Assembly: GCA_021495925.1 (NCBI GenBank)
Contig: JAKEKT010000006.1
Location: 620,001-684,000, forward strand
Reading direction: 5' to 3'
Source of the DNA: Diplodia intermedia
Taxonomy: Eukaryota > Ascomycota > Dothideomycetes > Botryosphaeriales > Botryosphaeriaceae
Length of the DNA: 64,000 nt
Shown piece after piece: positions 47,780-57,727 of the stretch (its first letter is position 1; each line of letters opens with the position of its first letter). A program made the position numbers and the translations under genes. The notes beneath the pieces were generated by a model. It did not search any database, was not told the origin of the DNA, and saw only the letters and a list, made by a program, of their open reading frames with translations.

Positions 47780-48421
47780 GGCGGCGGGTGCGATGCTTCC
47801 GAGGGAGGAGAGGTGGAGTGATGGGAAGGTGAGGGTAATGGCCGCCGCCAAGAGGGTTGATAATGCGGGGAAGCTAATGCAGGGGTCGTGTGTTGATCCG
47901 CGGCTTTGTTCAGCTCTGGGGTGTTTGGACCTCGAACTCTATTAGAGCTCGCGGCAGAGTATGGCCAATGGCGTCACGAGGGACTGTGCAGGAACAATCA
48001 ATTTTTCCAACACTAACCATCAACAAGCTTTCCAACACGAGGAGGTGTTGACGGATTCTGCGGATGCGTCCTACGTGGATTTCTGCAATCACCGCACATC
48101 ACCAGGAACATGAAGACCACTCCAGCTCGCACATGCGTCTTGTTAACAGCACGAAGTGGGGATCAACACACGGCAGATCTGCAGGGTAAGTAGTAAATGC
48201 GGGGGTGGGGCAGCACACTCATCCCCGTACTCTCATCGGTACCATCCTCCCGAACACCTCCGCCATGTTACAGCAATCACTCGCCCCGTGAGCGGGGAAC
48301 ACAGGGCCTCATCCGCCATGGCACCATTTGCCAGCCGAAGCGCAGCCCGCATAAAGAGTATTGGACCCTCTCGCGCGCCAGAGTTCGACCATCGGGGCTT
48401 CCCTGGCACAATCCACGCAGC
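47780..48421. promoter_or_regulatory. divergent promoter, Zn2Cys6 regulator and SnoaL-like gene
   Basis: 642 bp between outward-facing starts. Likely site of autoregulation and pathway control, but no CGG-pair operator can be named with confidence. Confidence 0.45.
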
Positions 48422-49370
48422 ATGGCCGAGGATCAGGTAGCCAAGCTGCAAGAGCAGGTCGAGGCTCTCACCAAGCGGGTCAACAAGGTTCAAGGTATTT
48501 GGAAAACGACATCCCGCGCGGCACGACGGGTAGCATGGGGTAGAGAAATCTTCTGACACGCGCCCGCCACGAACCCAACAGACGAGGCCGAGGTGCGAAA
48601 GCTCCACCACAAGTACGGCTACTACCTGGACAAGTGCCTGTACAAGCAGGTAAGCACCAACACCTACCCCTCCCTCGAAACCCGTCCGCCGCTGACGACA
48701 AGAAACACGACAACACCAGGTCGTCGACCTCTTCGCCGACCACCCCGACACCATCGTCGAGTTCCTCGGCGGCCGCTACAGAGGCAAGCCGGGCGTGCGG
48801 CGCCTGTACATCGACCGGTTCCAGCGCAACTTCGTGGCCGGGCGCAACGGGCCAGTGCACGGCTTCCTGCTGGACCACGCCATGATGCAAGACATCATCG
48901 ACGTCTCGCCGTCGGGCGAGCGCGCGCGGGGGCGGTGGCGGGCCCTCATGAGCGCGGGCGTGCACGCCAGCGTCGCCGACGCGCACCCGCGCGGCCGCAC
49001 CGCCGCGGGCGAGCCGCGCCAGTGGTGGGAGGGCGGCGTGTACGAGAACGAGTACATCAAGGAGGACGGCGTGTGGAAGATCTGGAAGTACCGCTATTTC
49101 GCTTTTTGGCACGGCGAGTGCGCGTCCGGCTGGGCCGCGACGGCGCCGAATTACGTACCGTTTGCCGCCGCGACTTGGCCTGTTGATCCCCTCGGCCCGG
49201 ATGAGCTCGTCGAGCAGAAGCTGCTGTGGCCTGATACTCGGTGCGTCCCGTTTCATTATCCGCACCCCGTGACGGGCGAGGAGGTTGAGGAGGATGATTT
49301 GAGGGCGCCGGCGTTTGGGGAGGATGTGGCGACGGCGGAGCCGGCGTTGTCGTTGGACGATGGCCGTTAG
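48422..49370 (+). CDS. SnoaL-like (NTF2-fold) protein
   Basis: Three exons (48422-48494, 48582-48649, 48720-49370) sum to 792 nt, 263 aa. A short coiled-coil start (VAKLQEQVEALTKRVNKVQ) leads into the SnoaL_4 opening VRKLHHKYGYYLDKC. Further marks are FLGGRYRGKPGVRRLY, HGFLLDHAMMQDIIDV, RQWWEGGVYENEY and VWKIWKYRYFAFWHGE, ending with PFHYPHPVTGEE. Such proteins are cone-shaped alpha+beta pockets; scytalone dehydratase-like or ring-hydroxylating partners are relatives, but the reaction here is unknown. It is the first of three plus-strand genes downstream of the divergent regulator, which suggests a step on an aromatic substrate (inference). Confidence 0.85.
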
Positions 49371-49737
49371 GTGGTTGGGCGATGTTTTGGGGATGGTATA
49401 CGGAAGCTGGGTAGAGCACGGCATCCCGTGTGGGAATCTGATCAGGGCTATCAGCATGTGAGCCAAAGTTGCCTTGGTCGAAACTCGTATTGCACGCATG
49501 GTGAAATTCCCGGAGCATGCGAGACTCGTGAAGTGTTTCCGCCATCTTCCAGCACGCGGCACTCAATCAAGAGGGGCGTGCAAGCCCAACGACACGACAC
49601 GACTACCCTCTCCATCCATCCCCCCCTCAGCCTCGGCACCATCCAACCGAGCAGGCCGAAAGGATAAGTATAACCCTCTCCACGCGCCTCTCCCCACACC
49701 ACACCACACCACACCAACCCGCACCTGCCCACCCACG
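49371..49737. other. intergenic region before the decarboxylase gene
   Basis: 367 bp containing the pyrimidine-rich 5' leader of the next gene and an ACACC tandem at about 49,696-49,715. No separate gene. Confidence 0.5.
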
Positions 49738-51013
49738 ATGAAGCGCCCCGGCACCATCGCCATCGAGGAGGCCGTCATCCCGCCCTCCCAGCACCACACG
49801 CTCGCCCAATGGCAACCCATCCTGGCGCCGGGCTCGGACGTCGCCGCCGGCGTCGCCGCCCACGGCGCCCGCCTCTCCGACATCCACGGCGCCCGCCTGC
49901 GCGCCATGGACGCCGAGGGCGTCGAGTACATGCTGCTCAGCCTGACCAGCCCGGGCGCGCAGGGCGAGCACGTCAGGGAGGAGGCGGAGCGCGTGGCGCG
50001 CGAGGCCAACGATTGGCTTGCTGGAGAGGGTGAGTGAGTGAGTGGTGTTGTTGTTGTCGTCGTCTGCACTTGACATGTGATACGTCGCCGCTGACACGTA
50101 AGTACGCTCGAAACAGTCCAGAAGAACCCGACGCGTTTCGGCGCCTTGGCCGCCGTCTCGATGCACGACCCCGCGCAGGCGGCGGGCGAGCTGCGGCGCT
50201 GCGTCGAGGCGCTGGGCATGTTCGGGGCTCTGGTGAACGACTGGCAGGCGACCGGCCCGGACGGCGCCGGCCGCACGCACTTCGACACCGACGCCTTCGA
50301 CGTCTTTTGGCGGACGGTGCAGGAGCTCGACGTGCCCGTGTACTTCCATCCCCGGTACCCGCCGTTGGCCGAGCTGGAGACGGGGCGCGGCGCCGGCGGC
50401 GCGTACAAGGGGAGGAGCCAGATGCTGGGCGCGGGGTGCAGCTTCCATCTGGACCTGAGCTGGCATGTGTATGCCGTTTGCTCGGGTGGTGAGTCTGTTT
50501 TGTGTCTTGGTTCGGGGGCCGGGTGCTGATTGATGTTGCCAAGGCGTCTTTGATCGCTTTCCCCGCGTTCAGATCATCGCCGGCCATTTGGGAGAGAAGT
50601 GAGTCTTCGTGTTCGGAAGAAGAGCGGCTGGCTGACGACGTTGAAGCATCCCGTTCAACTTGTGGCGCGCCGACCATTGGCTCAACAAACCGCAGAAGCG
50701 GAAGACGCGGCCGTCGAAGCAGGACTACACGTACTACTTCAAGCACAACGTGCATATCACGACCTCGGGCAACTTCAACACGGCCGGTCTCAAGTTTTGC
50801 ATCAACGAAATTGGGTTGGACAGGTGTCTCTACGCAATTGGTGAGATTGCCGTTCCGCAGGGTTTTCCACGCTCATGATTCTCAGATACACCGTACGATA
50901 CCATCGAGGAAGGACAGCAGTGGTGGAGGACCAATGATCTAAAGGAAGCCGAGAAGGATGCGGTTGGAAGGAGAAATGCCATCAGGCTATTCAAATTGCC
51001 ATTGGAGGAGTGA
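49738..51013 (+). CDS. amidohydrolase-family o-hydroxybenzoate decarboxylase (2,3-DHB/gamma-resorcylate decarboxylase type)
   Basis: Five exons (49738-50029, 50117-50488, 50544-50598, 50647-50840, 50886-51013) sum to 1,041 nt, 346 aa, the family length. It starts with IAIEEAVIPP, the E-x-A variant of the first metal site seen in dihydroxybenzoate decarboxylases. Metal and substrate residues continue with VYFHPRYPP, GHLGENIPFNLWRADHW, HNVHITTSGNF and AIDTPYD, all in their expected order. These enzymes remove CO2 from ortho-hydroxylated benzoates without cofactors other than a metal ion. The neighbouring oxygenase would make aromatic aldehydes that oxidise to such benzoates, which supports a shared pathway (inference). 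No frameshift; every intron has GT-AG ends. Confidence 0.9.
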
Positions 51014-51377
51014 GGAATGGAAATACAGATTGGCGCATGTACGACCAGAATGCTGACGTGCAGTAAGTCTGGTATTGTTCAGATTAAGCTTCGGCAGTGC
51101 TACGGGGAGAAGCAAGCACCCGCAACCTTAACAAATGCCGAACCCGACTTGCCGAAATCTCAAGAGAAAAGGTCACGAGAGCAAGGACCGTCCATTTGAT
51201 CGATAATCAAGAGGGGCATGTTGTGCTGCGGGGTAATTCTTCCTACATTCGCACATGCATTGTCCCCCGCACTCGGGTTGATCCACCCGAAGCTTTGCAT
51301 TCTGTCAATGCGACAGCGCTTTTATGTGTCTGATGGCAACACCCTGGAACTTGAGCCACTGACCAACGGCGGTACTA
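51014..51377. other. intergenic region before the oxygenase gene
   Basis: 364 bp between same-strand genes. No gene, repeat or clear site seen. Confidence 0.5.
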
Positions 51378-53152
51378 ATGGCACACATCCACGACATTGC
51401 CGGAGAGGTTGAGAAGCGCAATTATGTCAACGGCGTCAAGGTCGGCGACGAGGTGAAGTTCCCGGAAACACTGGCCTTCAGCGGCTTCAACAAGCCTTCG
51501 CGCTTTGAGGGCGACATCTTCGAGCTCGAGGTCGAGGGCGAGATTCCAAAGGATATCGATGGCACCTTCTACCGCATCCAGCCGGACCACCAGTTCCCGC
51601 CCCTGTTCGAGGACGACCTCCACTTCAACGGAGATGGAGCAGTGACGGCGATCCAGATCCAAAATGGACATGCCCATTTCAAACACCGTTACGTCCGCAC
51701 AGATCGCTTCAACCACGAAAGAGCGGCCCGGAAGAGCTTGTTCGGACGGTACCGAAACAAATTCACCGACAACGAGAGTGTAAAAGGAGTCATTCGAACC
51801 GCGTCAAACACCAACATCGTCTTTTGGAGAGGCGTCCTGCTCGCCACCAAAGAAGACGGCCCTCCCTTCGCCATGGACCCCGTCACACTCGAAACCATCG
51901 GCCGGTACGACTTCGACGGCCAAGTCCTCTCCCCCACCTTCACCGCGCACCCGAAGCTCGACCCGGCCACGGGCGAGATGGTCTGCTTCGGCTACGAAGC
52001 CGGCGGGGACGGCAACGACGCGTCCTGCGACATCGTCGTCTACACCATCGACGCAGACGGCAAGAAGACGGAGGAGTGCTGGTACAAGGCGCCCTTCTGC
52101 GGCATGATCCACGACTGCGGCCTCAGCGAGAACTACCTCGTCCTCCCCATGACGCCGCTGAAGTGCTCGCTCGACCGCCTGCGCCGCGGCGGCAACCACT
52201 GGGCCTGGGACCCGCACGAGGACCAGCTGTACGGCATCGTCCCGCGCCGCGGCGGCAAGCCCGACGACATCGTCTGGCTCCGCGCCGACAACGGTAAGCG
52301 TTGAAAAAAAAAAGAAAAAAACCCCTCTCCTCCCCCTTTCTCGCCCCTCCCCCGCCCGGTTCACTGACACACCTCGCACCAGGCTTCCACGGCCACGTCG
52401 CCGGCTGCTACGAAGACGCGTCCACGGGGCACATCGTCCTCGACCTCACCGTCGCCGACGGCAACGTCTTCTTCTTCTTCCCGCCCGAGGGCACGCCCAA
52501 CTCCTCCCTCGCCCAGCGCAACAAGCTCTCCAGCCCCACCCTCCGCTGGACCCTCGACCCTTACGCCGCCTCACACTCCCGCGTCACCCCCACCGCGACC
52601 TTCCCAGGCACCAACGGCGAGTTCTCCCGCATCGACCCGCGCCGCGTCACCCGCCCGTACACGCACTTCTGGCAGGCCGAAGTCGACCCCGCCCGGCACT
52701 ACGACTTCGACGCCTGCGGCCCGCCCGCCGGCGGATTGTTCAACGTCCTCGCGCACTTCACCTGGGGCGACCAGGGGCGCCGCGACGCGTACTGGGCGGG
52801 CCCGCGCGCGACGTTTCAGGAACCGACGTTTGTCCCCAGGAGGGGGGCGGTGGACGAGGGCGACGGGTACGTCGTGGCGCTGGTCAATCGCCTGGACGTG
52901 CTGCGGAATGATGTTGTGGTGTTGGATGCGCGGGATTTGGCGAGGGGCCCGCTGGCGGTCGTGAGGCTGCCGTTTAAGCTCAAGTTGGGGCTGCATGGGA
53001 ATTGGGTCGGGAGGGAGGAGATTGAGGGGTGGGGGGAGAGGAGGAGGGTGGGCGGGAGTGTGGGGCCCGCGAGGGGGGCGGAGGGGCTGTTGCCGTGGCA
53101 GGTTGGGTTGAGGGAGGGGGAGGGGGGGGTGGGTGGGAATGGGGTGGTGTGA
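51378..53152 (+). CDS. carotenoid/stilbene cleavage dioxygenase (RPE65 family)
   Basis: Two exons (51378-52293, 52383-53152) sum to 1,686 nt, 561 aa. The four iron-binding His sit in TAHPKLD, MIHDCG, GFHGHVAG and LHGNW. Other family marks are GTFYRIQPDHQFPP, HFNGDGAV, and AFTNKFT-like YRNKFTDNESV. There is no signal peptide, so it is cytosolic. Fungal members of this branch cleave either carotenoids or the central double bond of stilbenes such as resveratrol and isoeugenol-type compounds. The context beside a hydroxybenzoate decarboxylase, without carotenoid genes nearby, favours a stilbene or phenylpropene substrate (inference). The C-terminal 30 residues are Gly-rich. It ends 83 bp from the HET gene's stop on the other strand. 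Confidence 0.92.
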
Positions 53153-53235
53153 TTGGGGTGGAGGTTGGTTTGGGGATTGGTTTGGTAAGAGATGAGTTGT
53201 ATGTACATGATGTAGCCATGGGTATTGCCATTCAA

Positions 53236-55113
53236 TCAGATCAGGTTGAAGGTTGTCTTCTCGAACTCTCCCGCTTCCAACATTTCGACCGCCTCTCCTT
53301 GCATGATTCCGGGAATATAGCAAGGACCACAAAGCCTGTAGAGATGTTCTCCTGCAGATGGTAGCTGCCAGACGACGAAAGGGGTCCCAGCTCCGAAGAA
53401 AATACAAACATCGTGCCCAGGTTGAGTAGCCGCTGGACCAATTCCCATCCAGCCGCGCGAAGTGATGAGAAAGCGACGTAGGGCACAATCCTGTTTGTAC
53501 ACAAAATATCCCATGTCTCCATGGGCAACTAAGTGCTCCAATCCAGAGACGTCCAGCCCCATGAAGTAGGCATATGCCACTGCGCCGCTTACGAATCGCC
53601 GCTCGTCTTCAGGACTGTATAACATGGTGCTCATTGATAGACACATGGCTTCGATTAGGACTCTTGATTGGTTGCCACTAGCTTTGCGAATGTAGTTCCA
53701 TACTTGGCTGAACGGATGCGGGTTGGCGTAGTCCACAGCTTTGGCAGGATCGTTTGGGAAACATTCGTCATAGATTGTCTCAGACGTCCATGCAACCGAA
53801 TCAAAGTAAAATCCTGCCACACTTAATCGTCGTGCACAACGTGACACATCTGTAGCCATCTTCCCATGTGCGGCGAATCTGCCCGAATATTCAAAAGTAA
53901 ACGGTACTCCCGAGTCATGGCTCCATTGCGGAACCCATGAGCTGATGTCAAGGTTGAGGATGGTATCCCGATTCTGAGTAGCATAGTTTAGAAGCAGAAG
54001 AGAGGAGTAATCATCAGCTTGTAGTACTCGGGCTGCAACAGACTCGTAAAGCTCCGTGTGAGTAATCTTATAGTCGACGGGGAGGTAGAGCTTGGAACAC
54101 GAATCCGACAAGGTGTTTTGAAAGACTGCATGCCCGAGCAAGGCATATACTCGATCCCTCTTGTCTAAACAATTTTGACCGGTACTAAACTGTAGAACGT
54201 CAATCATACTCCGCTCAGGCTCTCGAAAGTCGAAAAGTGTTCGGATATTTATAGCGGCTGTAAGATCCGGGGCCTTGAGGTTGTCGCCTTGCATAACGTC
54301 GCCCAGATAATCGCAAAATGAGGCCAGAACATGCCACTCCAGAGACGCCGGACCAAAATGGATCATGGCCACTGATGCGAGGCCGACCTCCTGAAGAGTC
54401 CAAAGACGACGAAACCAGCCTGAGCAGTTGAGAAGCCTGAAAGTTGACCAGTATTTTGTGCCTTTCTCCCGGATCTGGTAATCGACATGGATAGCGAATC
54501 GGCGTTGCGCAGGTGGCAAAGGCCCCAATTCTCTGATGAATTGAAACAATGAACTAGCATTAAGACGTTCGTTGAACCCCAGCCAGACGAGAACTATCCT
54601 GGCCTTTTCGTAAAGTTTTGCCATGTTCTGAACTTGGTGGCCCCGTTCCGTTTTGTCGTCTTGATTGATGCAGATAGAGTCAGCCCAGAGGACTCGCTTT
54701 TTCCTTAATCGACGGAATTTCCTGAGACCGTGTTCCAGGCTCCAGGGGACCCTCAGTCTTTGATTGTGGCATAAGATGTCTCCGCGATCTTCCTCGTCGC
54801 CCCAAGCGTATGAGATGGCCTCATATGATCGCGCGTTGTGGAGAGGCTCGACGATTAATTCGCAACGGACGGGCTCCCAGTTCCATCCGGGAAGAAGCAC
54901 AAGAAGTCGAATGGAGTCAGTGTCGCTGAATGGCGAATAGGAATAGCGAGGCGTTCCAATCGGTATGTAGCACTCGGTGGGAAGAATTGGTCCCTTTTTT
55001 CTGCCGCTTTCGCGCCTGCTGGTCCGATGAGACCGCCGAGACTTATTGGTGCGTGAGCGTGGGCAGTGCCCGTTGCGGCGACCGTAGTGGCCGCAGTGAG
55101 AGCAGCGCTGCAT
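53236..55113 (-). CDS. heterokaryon incompatibility (HET) domain protein
   Basis: Single exon, 625 aa. The first ATG is at 55,113; the frame extends upstream only through a GTG. HET-domain blocks are SYEAISYAWGDEED, VLWADSICINQDDKTERGHQV and MAKLYEKARIVLVWLG, followed by the typical RRLWTLQEVGLA and DKRDRVYALLGHA. The first 18 residues hold a Cys/His-rich stretch (CSHCGHYGRRNGHC) that could bind zinc, an unusual start for a HET protein. HET proteins trigger cell death on non-self recognition; partners are not known here. Composition is less GC-rich than flanking genes, common for this fast-evolving family. It is tail-to-tail with the oxygenase and divergent from the amidohydrolase. Confidence 0.92.
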   Translation of the reverse strand: MQRCSHCGHYGRRNGHCPRSRTNKSRRSHRTSRRESGRKKGPILPTECYIPIGTPRYSYSPFSDTDSIRLLVLLPGWNWEPVRCELIVEPLHNARSYEAISYAWGDEEDRGDILCHNQRLRVPWSLEHGLRKFRRLRKKRVLWADSICINQDDKTERGHQVQNMAKLYEKARIVLVWLGFNERLNASSLFQFIRELGPLPPAQRRFAIHVDYQIREKGTKYWSTFRLLNCSGWFRRLWTLQEVGLASVAMIHFGPASLEWHVLASFCDYLGDVMQGDNLKAPDLTAAINIRTLFDFREPERSMIDVLQFSTGQNCLDKRDRVYALLGHAVFQNTLSDSCSKLYLPVDYKITHTELYESVAARVLQADDYSSLLLLNYATQNRDTILNLDISSWVPQWSHDSGVPFTFEYSGRFAAHGKMATDVSRCARRLSVAGFYFDSVAWTSETIYDECFPNDPAKAVDYANPHPFSQVWNYIRKASGNQSRVLIEAMCLSMSTMLYSPEDERRFVSGAVAYAYFMGLDVSGLEHLVAHGDMGYFVYKQDCALRRFLITSRGWMGIGPAATQPGHDVCIFFGAGTPFVVWQLPSAGEHLYRLCGPCYIPGIMQGEAVEMLEAGEFEKTTFNLI

Positions 55114-55865
55114 CGGGACGAGAATCACAGATGTGATGATGCTTGGTGTCGGAGTGAAGTGATGCTGAGGAGGAAGTTGCGCTTGGACTGCAAAGGCGGG
55201 GGCGTGCAGCCTTTTAGGCAGCAGCTGAATCTTACGGGAGCTCTAGGCGTGTGCGGGGCTGAGAGCTGAAAGAGGCTGTGGCTGCAGAACCCAGGCCGCA
55301 CGACTGGGGGCCAATGAAGATACTGCGATGCTGTGAAACACCATTGGCTCCAACGGGCGGAGAGCCACGCAAGGCTGGGCTTAGTACTGGAGGTATTGAG
55401 CATCATCGTTCCCAAACTGTCTATTTTCGTTTGCTGAACGGTAGTCAAAAATGGCGTCCAATGTAAAGCTCACGAGTATCGGCGGACCAATCAAAACCTC
55501 CGCACGCCGAGAACACCCGGCGACAAGCATCGGATCCCCGCATCACTTCAACATCCCCCACTCAACTGTCAGCATGATCAGCGACGAATCAGAGCAGTCT
55601 TCTGGACAAGAAGCCATCACGATAGGCGGAAATATCCCGACTGCTGTATCACGCTGCAGATTGAATGACAGAACAGTCACTGCATCCTCCCCACTCCTGC
55701 GTTTTCTAATCCCAAACCGGAAATTTACGGGCACGTCCAATCTGTTCGGTACGGAAATCTCTGTGATATAAGAACGAGTTTCAACCCCCACACAAGTGTT
55801 TCCCTCATCTCATTACACCCCAAAGCGAGTACCCGACGTCCCCTCCAGCCCCCTTGGACACCAAC
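55114..55865. promoter_or_regulatory. divergent promoter, HET and amidohydrolase genes
   Basis: 752 bp between outward-facing starts. It includes the left arm of the 44-nt inverted repeat (55,487-55,530), which begins with CCAATC. A TATA-like GATATAAG at 55,765-55,772 is about 95 nt before the amidohydrolase ATG. The small open frame at 55,451-55,771 is not credible as a gene. Confidence 0.5.
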
Positions 55866-57402
55866 ATGTCGAGAATAGTCATCCGCAACGCATCCATCCT
55901 GACTCTGGATGACGACGACACATTACTGTATCCCGCCACCCTGGTCATCGAAAACGACCGCATCGTCGACATGTTCGAGGGCGAAAAAGACCTCACCTCC
56001 GCCACCCCCACCACCACCATCGACGGCACCGACAAACTCGTCATGCCCGGCCTAATCGACCTCCACTTCCACACCAGCGTCGCCAAGGCAAGTCCCACCT
56101 CCCTCCACCCCACCTCTCCCCACTAACCCACCAAACAAGGGCTACAACGACACCCTCCCCCTCTGGGAATACCTCGACAGCGTCTGGTACCCCTCGATCC
56201 GGGCCCTCACGCCCGCCGGCGCCCACACCGCCGCCCTGCACTCCTACGCCACCGCCCTCAAGTCCGGCACCACCGCCGTCAACGACATGTACCGGCACCT
56301 GCCCGCCCTCGCCCGCGCCGCCGGCACCCTCGGCATCCGCGCCTCCCTCGCGTCCGACGTCGCTTTGCCCCAGCACGCCCTCGACAGCGTCGCCGACAAC
56401 GTCGCCGCCTTCCGCGCCCTCCACGGCGCCGCCAACGGCCGCGTCGCCGTGCGCATGGGCGTCGAGTGGCTGCCGTTGGCGGACGAGGCGCTGCTGCGCG
56501 ATGTCGCGGATGCGGCGCGGGCCGCGGGGTGCGGGCTGCACGTGCATCTGTGCGAGGCGGCGTCCGAAGTCGATGACGCGGCGGCGCGGTTTGGCGGGCG
56601 CTCGCCCGTCGAGGTGTTTAGGGATGCGGGGCTGCTGGGCCCGCGGACGGTGGCGGCGCACTGCGTGCATCTGACGGATGCGGATATCGCGATACTCGCC
56701 GCGACGGGCACGCACGTCAGCTACAACCCTGGCAGCAACGCGAAGCTGGGGAACGGCGTCGCGCGGGTGGGGGCGTTGGTGAGCGCGGGGGTGAATGTGG
56801 GGCTGGGCGTGGATGCGGCGGAGTGCCATAACTCGACGGATATGTTTGAGACGTTGAAGATGGGGTGTTATGCGCAGAGGGCGGAGGCGAGGGATGCCGG
56901 CGTCGGGAGGGCGGGGGAGATGTTGAGGATGGCGACGCGGAATGGGGCCAGGGCGTTGGGGCTGGATGCGGGGGTGCTGGGGGTGGGGAGGAAGGCGGAT
57001 GTGATTGTGCTGGATTTGAAGAAGGATATGATGTTTACGCCGCTGCTGAGGGAGAAGGGGAAGAGGAGGACCATGTTGGAGAGTCATTTGGTGTTTGGGT
57101 GTAACGGGACGGCGGTGGAGACGGTGGTTGTGGATGGGAGGATTGTGGTCGAGGGGAGGAAGGTGCTGGGGGTGGATGAGGAGCAGTTGAGGAAGGATAT
57201 GGATGCCTTGTTTGAGCACCTGGTCGAGGAGATGGAGAAGCAGAGGTATGATCGGGAAAAGGCAGCTCCACAGTAGTTTCGTCGGCCACCGCTCAATGTG
57301 CGTGTGGTTTATGCTATACCCAGCAGGTACTCTGGACGCCAAATCGGGTCTGCTTGATATGTTCGTCTCCGGGTGTTCTCGGCGTGCGGAGGTTCTGATT
57401 GG
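55487..57402. repeat. 44-nt inverted repeat bracketing the amidohydrolase gene
   Basis: Left arm 55,487-55,530 and right arm 57,359-57,402 are reverse complements with four mismatches in 44; the core CCGCACGCCGAGAACACC is exact. The 1,828-bp spacer holds the whole amidohydrolase gene and about 335 bp upstream of its ATG. Both arms end outward in CCAAT (ATTGG on the right). No target duplication is seen. Confidence 0.85.
55866..57276 (+). CDS. metal-dependent amidohydrolase (chlorohydrolase/deaminase type)
   Basis: Two exons (55866-56087, 56140-57276) sum to 1,359 nt, 452 aa. The 52-nt intron has a GC donor (GCAAGT) and CTAAC branch site. Metal ligands appear in family order: GLIDLHFHT, HVHLCE, AHCVHLTD and GVDAAECHNS. 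The beta-sandwich strand at the N-terminus (IVIRNASILTLDDDD) and its partner at the C-terminus (VVVDGRIVVEG) are present. Nearest subtypes are the atrazine chlorohydrolase/TrzA and S-adenosylhomocysteine-deaminase branch, acting on N-heteroaromatic or amino-substituted rings; the substrate is not determinable. The gene is bracketed by the 44-nt inverted repeat. Confidence 0.9.
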
Positions 57403-57727
57403 CTGGCTCACAGCACCAGTAGCCCTGATATAGTTCCGCCATCATCATTCCTCATCAGCGTTATAATCCCTTGCTTCCGATTTATAGAAATGGCCTTACT
57501 AGAAGCGGCAATTTTGGCTAATTGAGGTTATGAAGAAGAGACAATCACAGAAGATTTGTGATCACTCCATCTGTCGAATTGGCAATTGAAAAGCTACGGA
57601 GAACCACTACCGACGCTGAAGAAGTGTTCCACGAAGGAAATACCCGCGGTCTAAGTCAGTAGAATTACGTTCGACCATCTCGAAAAGTGCGAGTAATGAA
57701 ACGCTAAATAACGCTCAAACAGTCAAA
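57277..57727. other. convergent intergenic region
   Basis: 451 bp between facing stops. It contains the right arm of the inverted repeat and otherwise A/T-richer DNA with no gene. Confidence 0.5.

Noticed and set aside
55114..55128. Earlier start for the HET protein
   Set aside because: The codon there is GTG. The first ATG is at 55,113.
55451..55771. 106-codon ORF in the HET-amidohydrolase promoter
   Set aside because: It overlaps the inverted-repeat arm and promoter, has no family likeness and its sequence recurs in antisense at the other arm.
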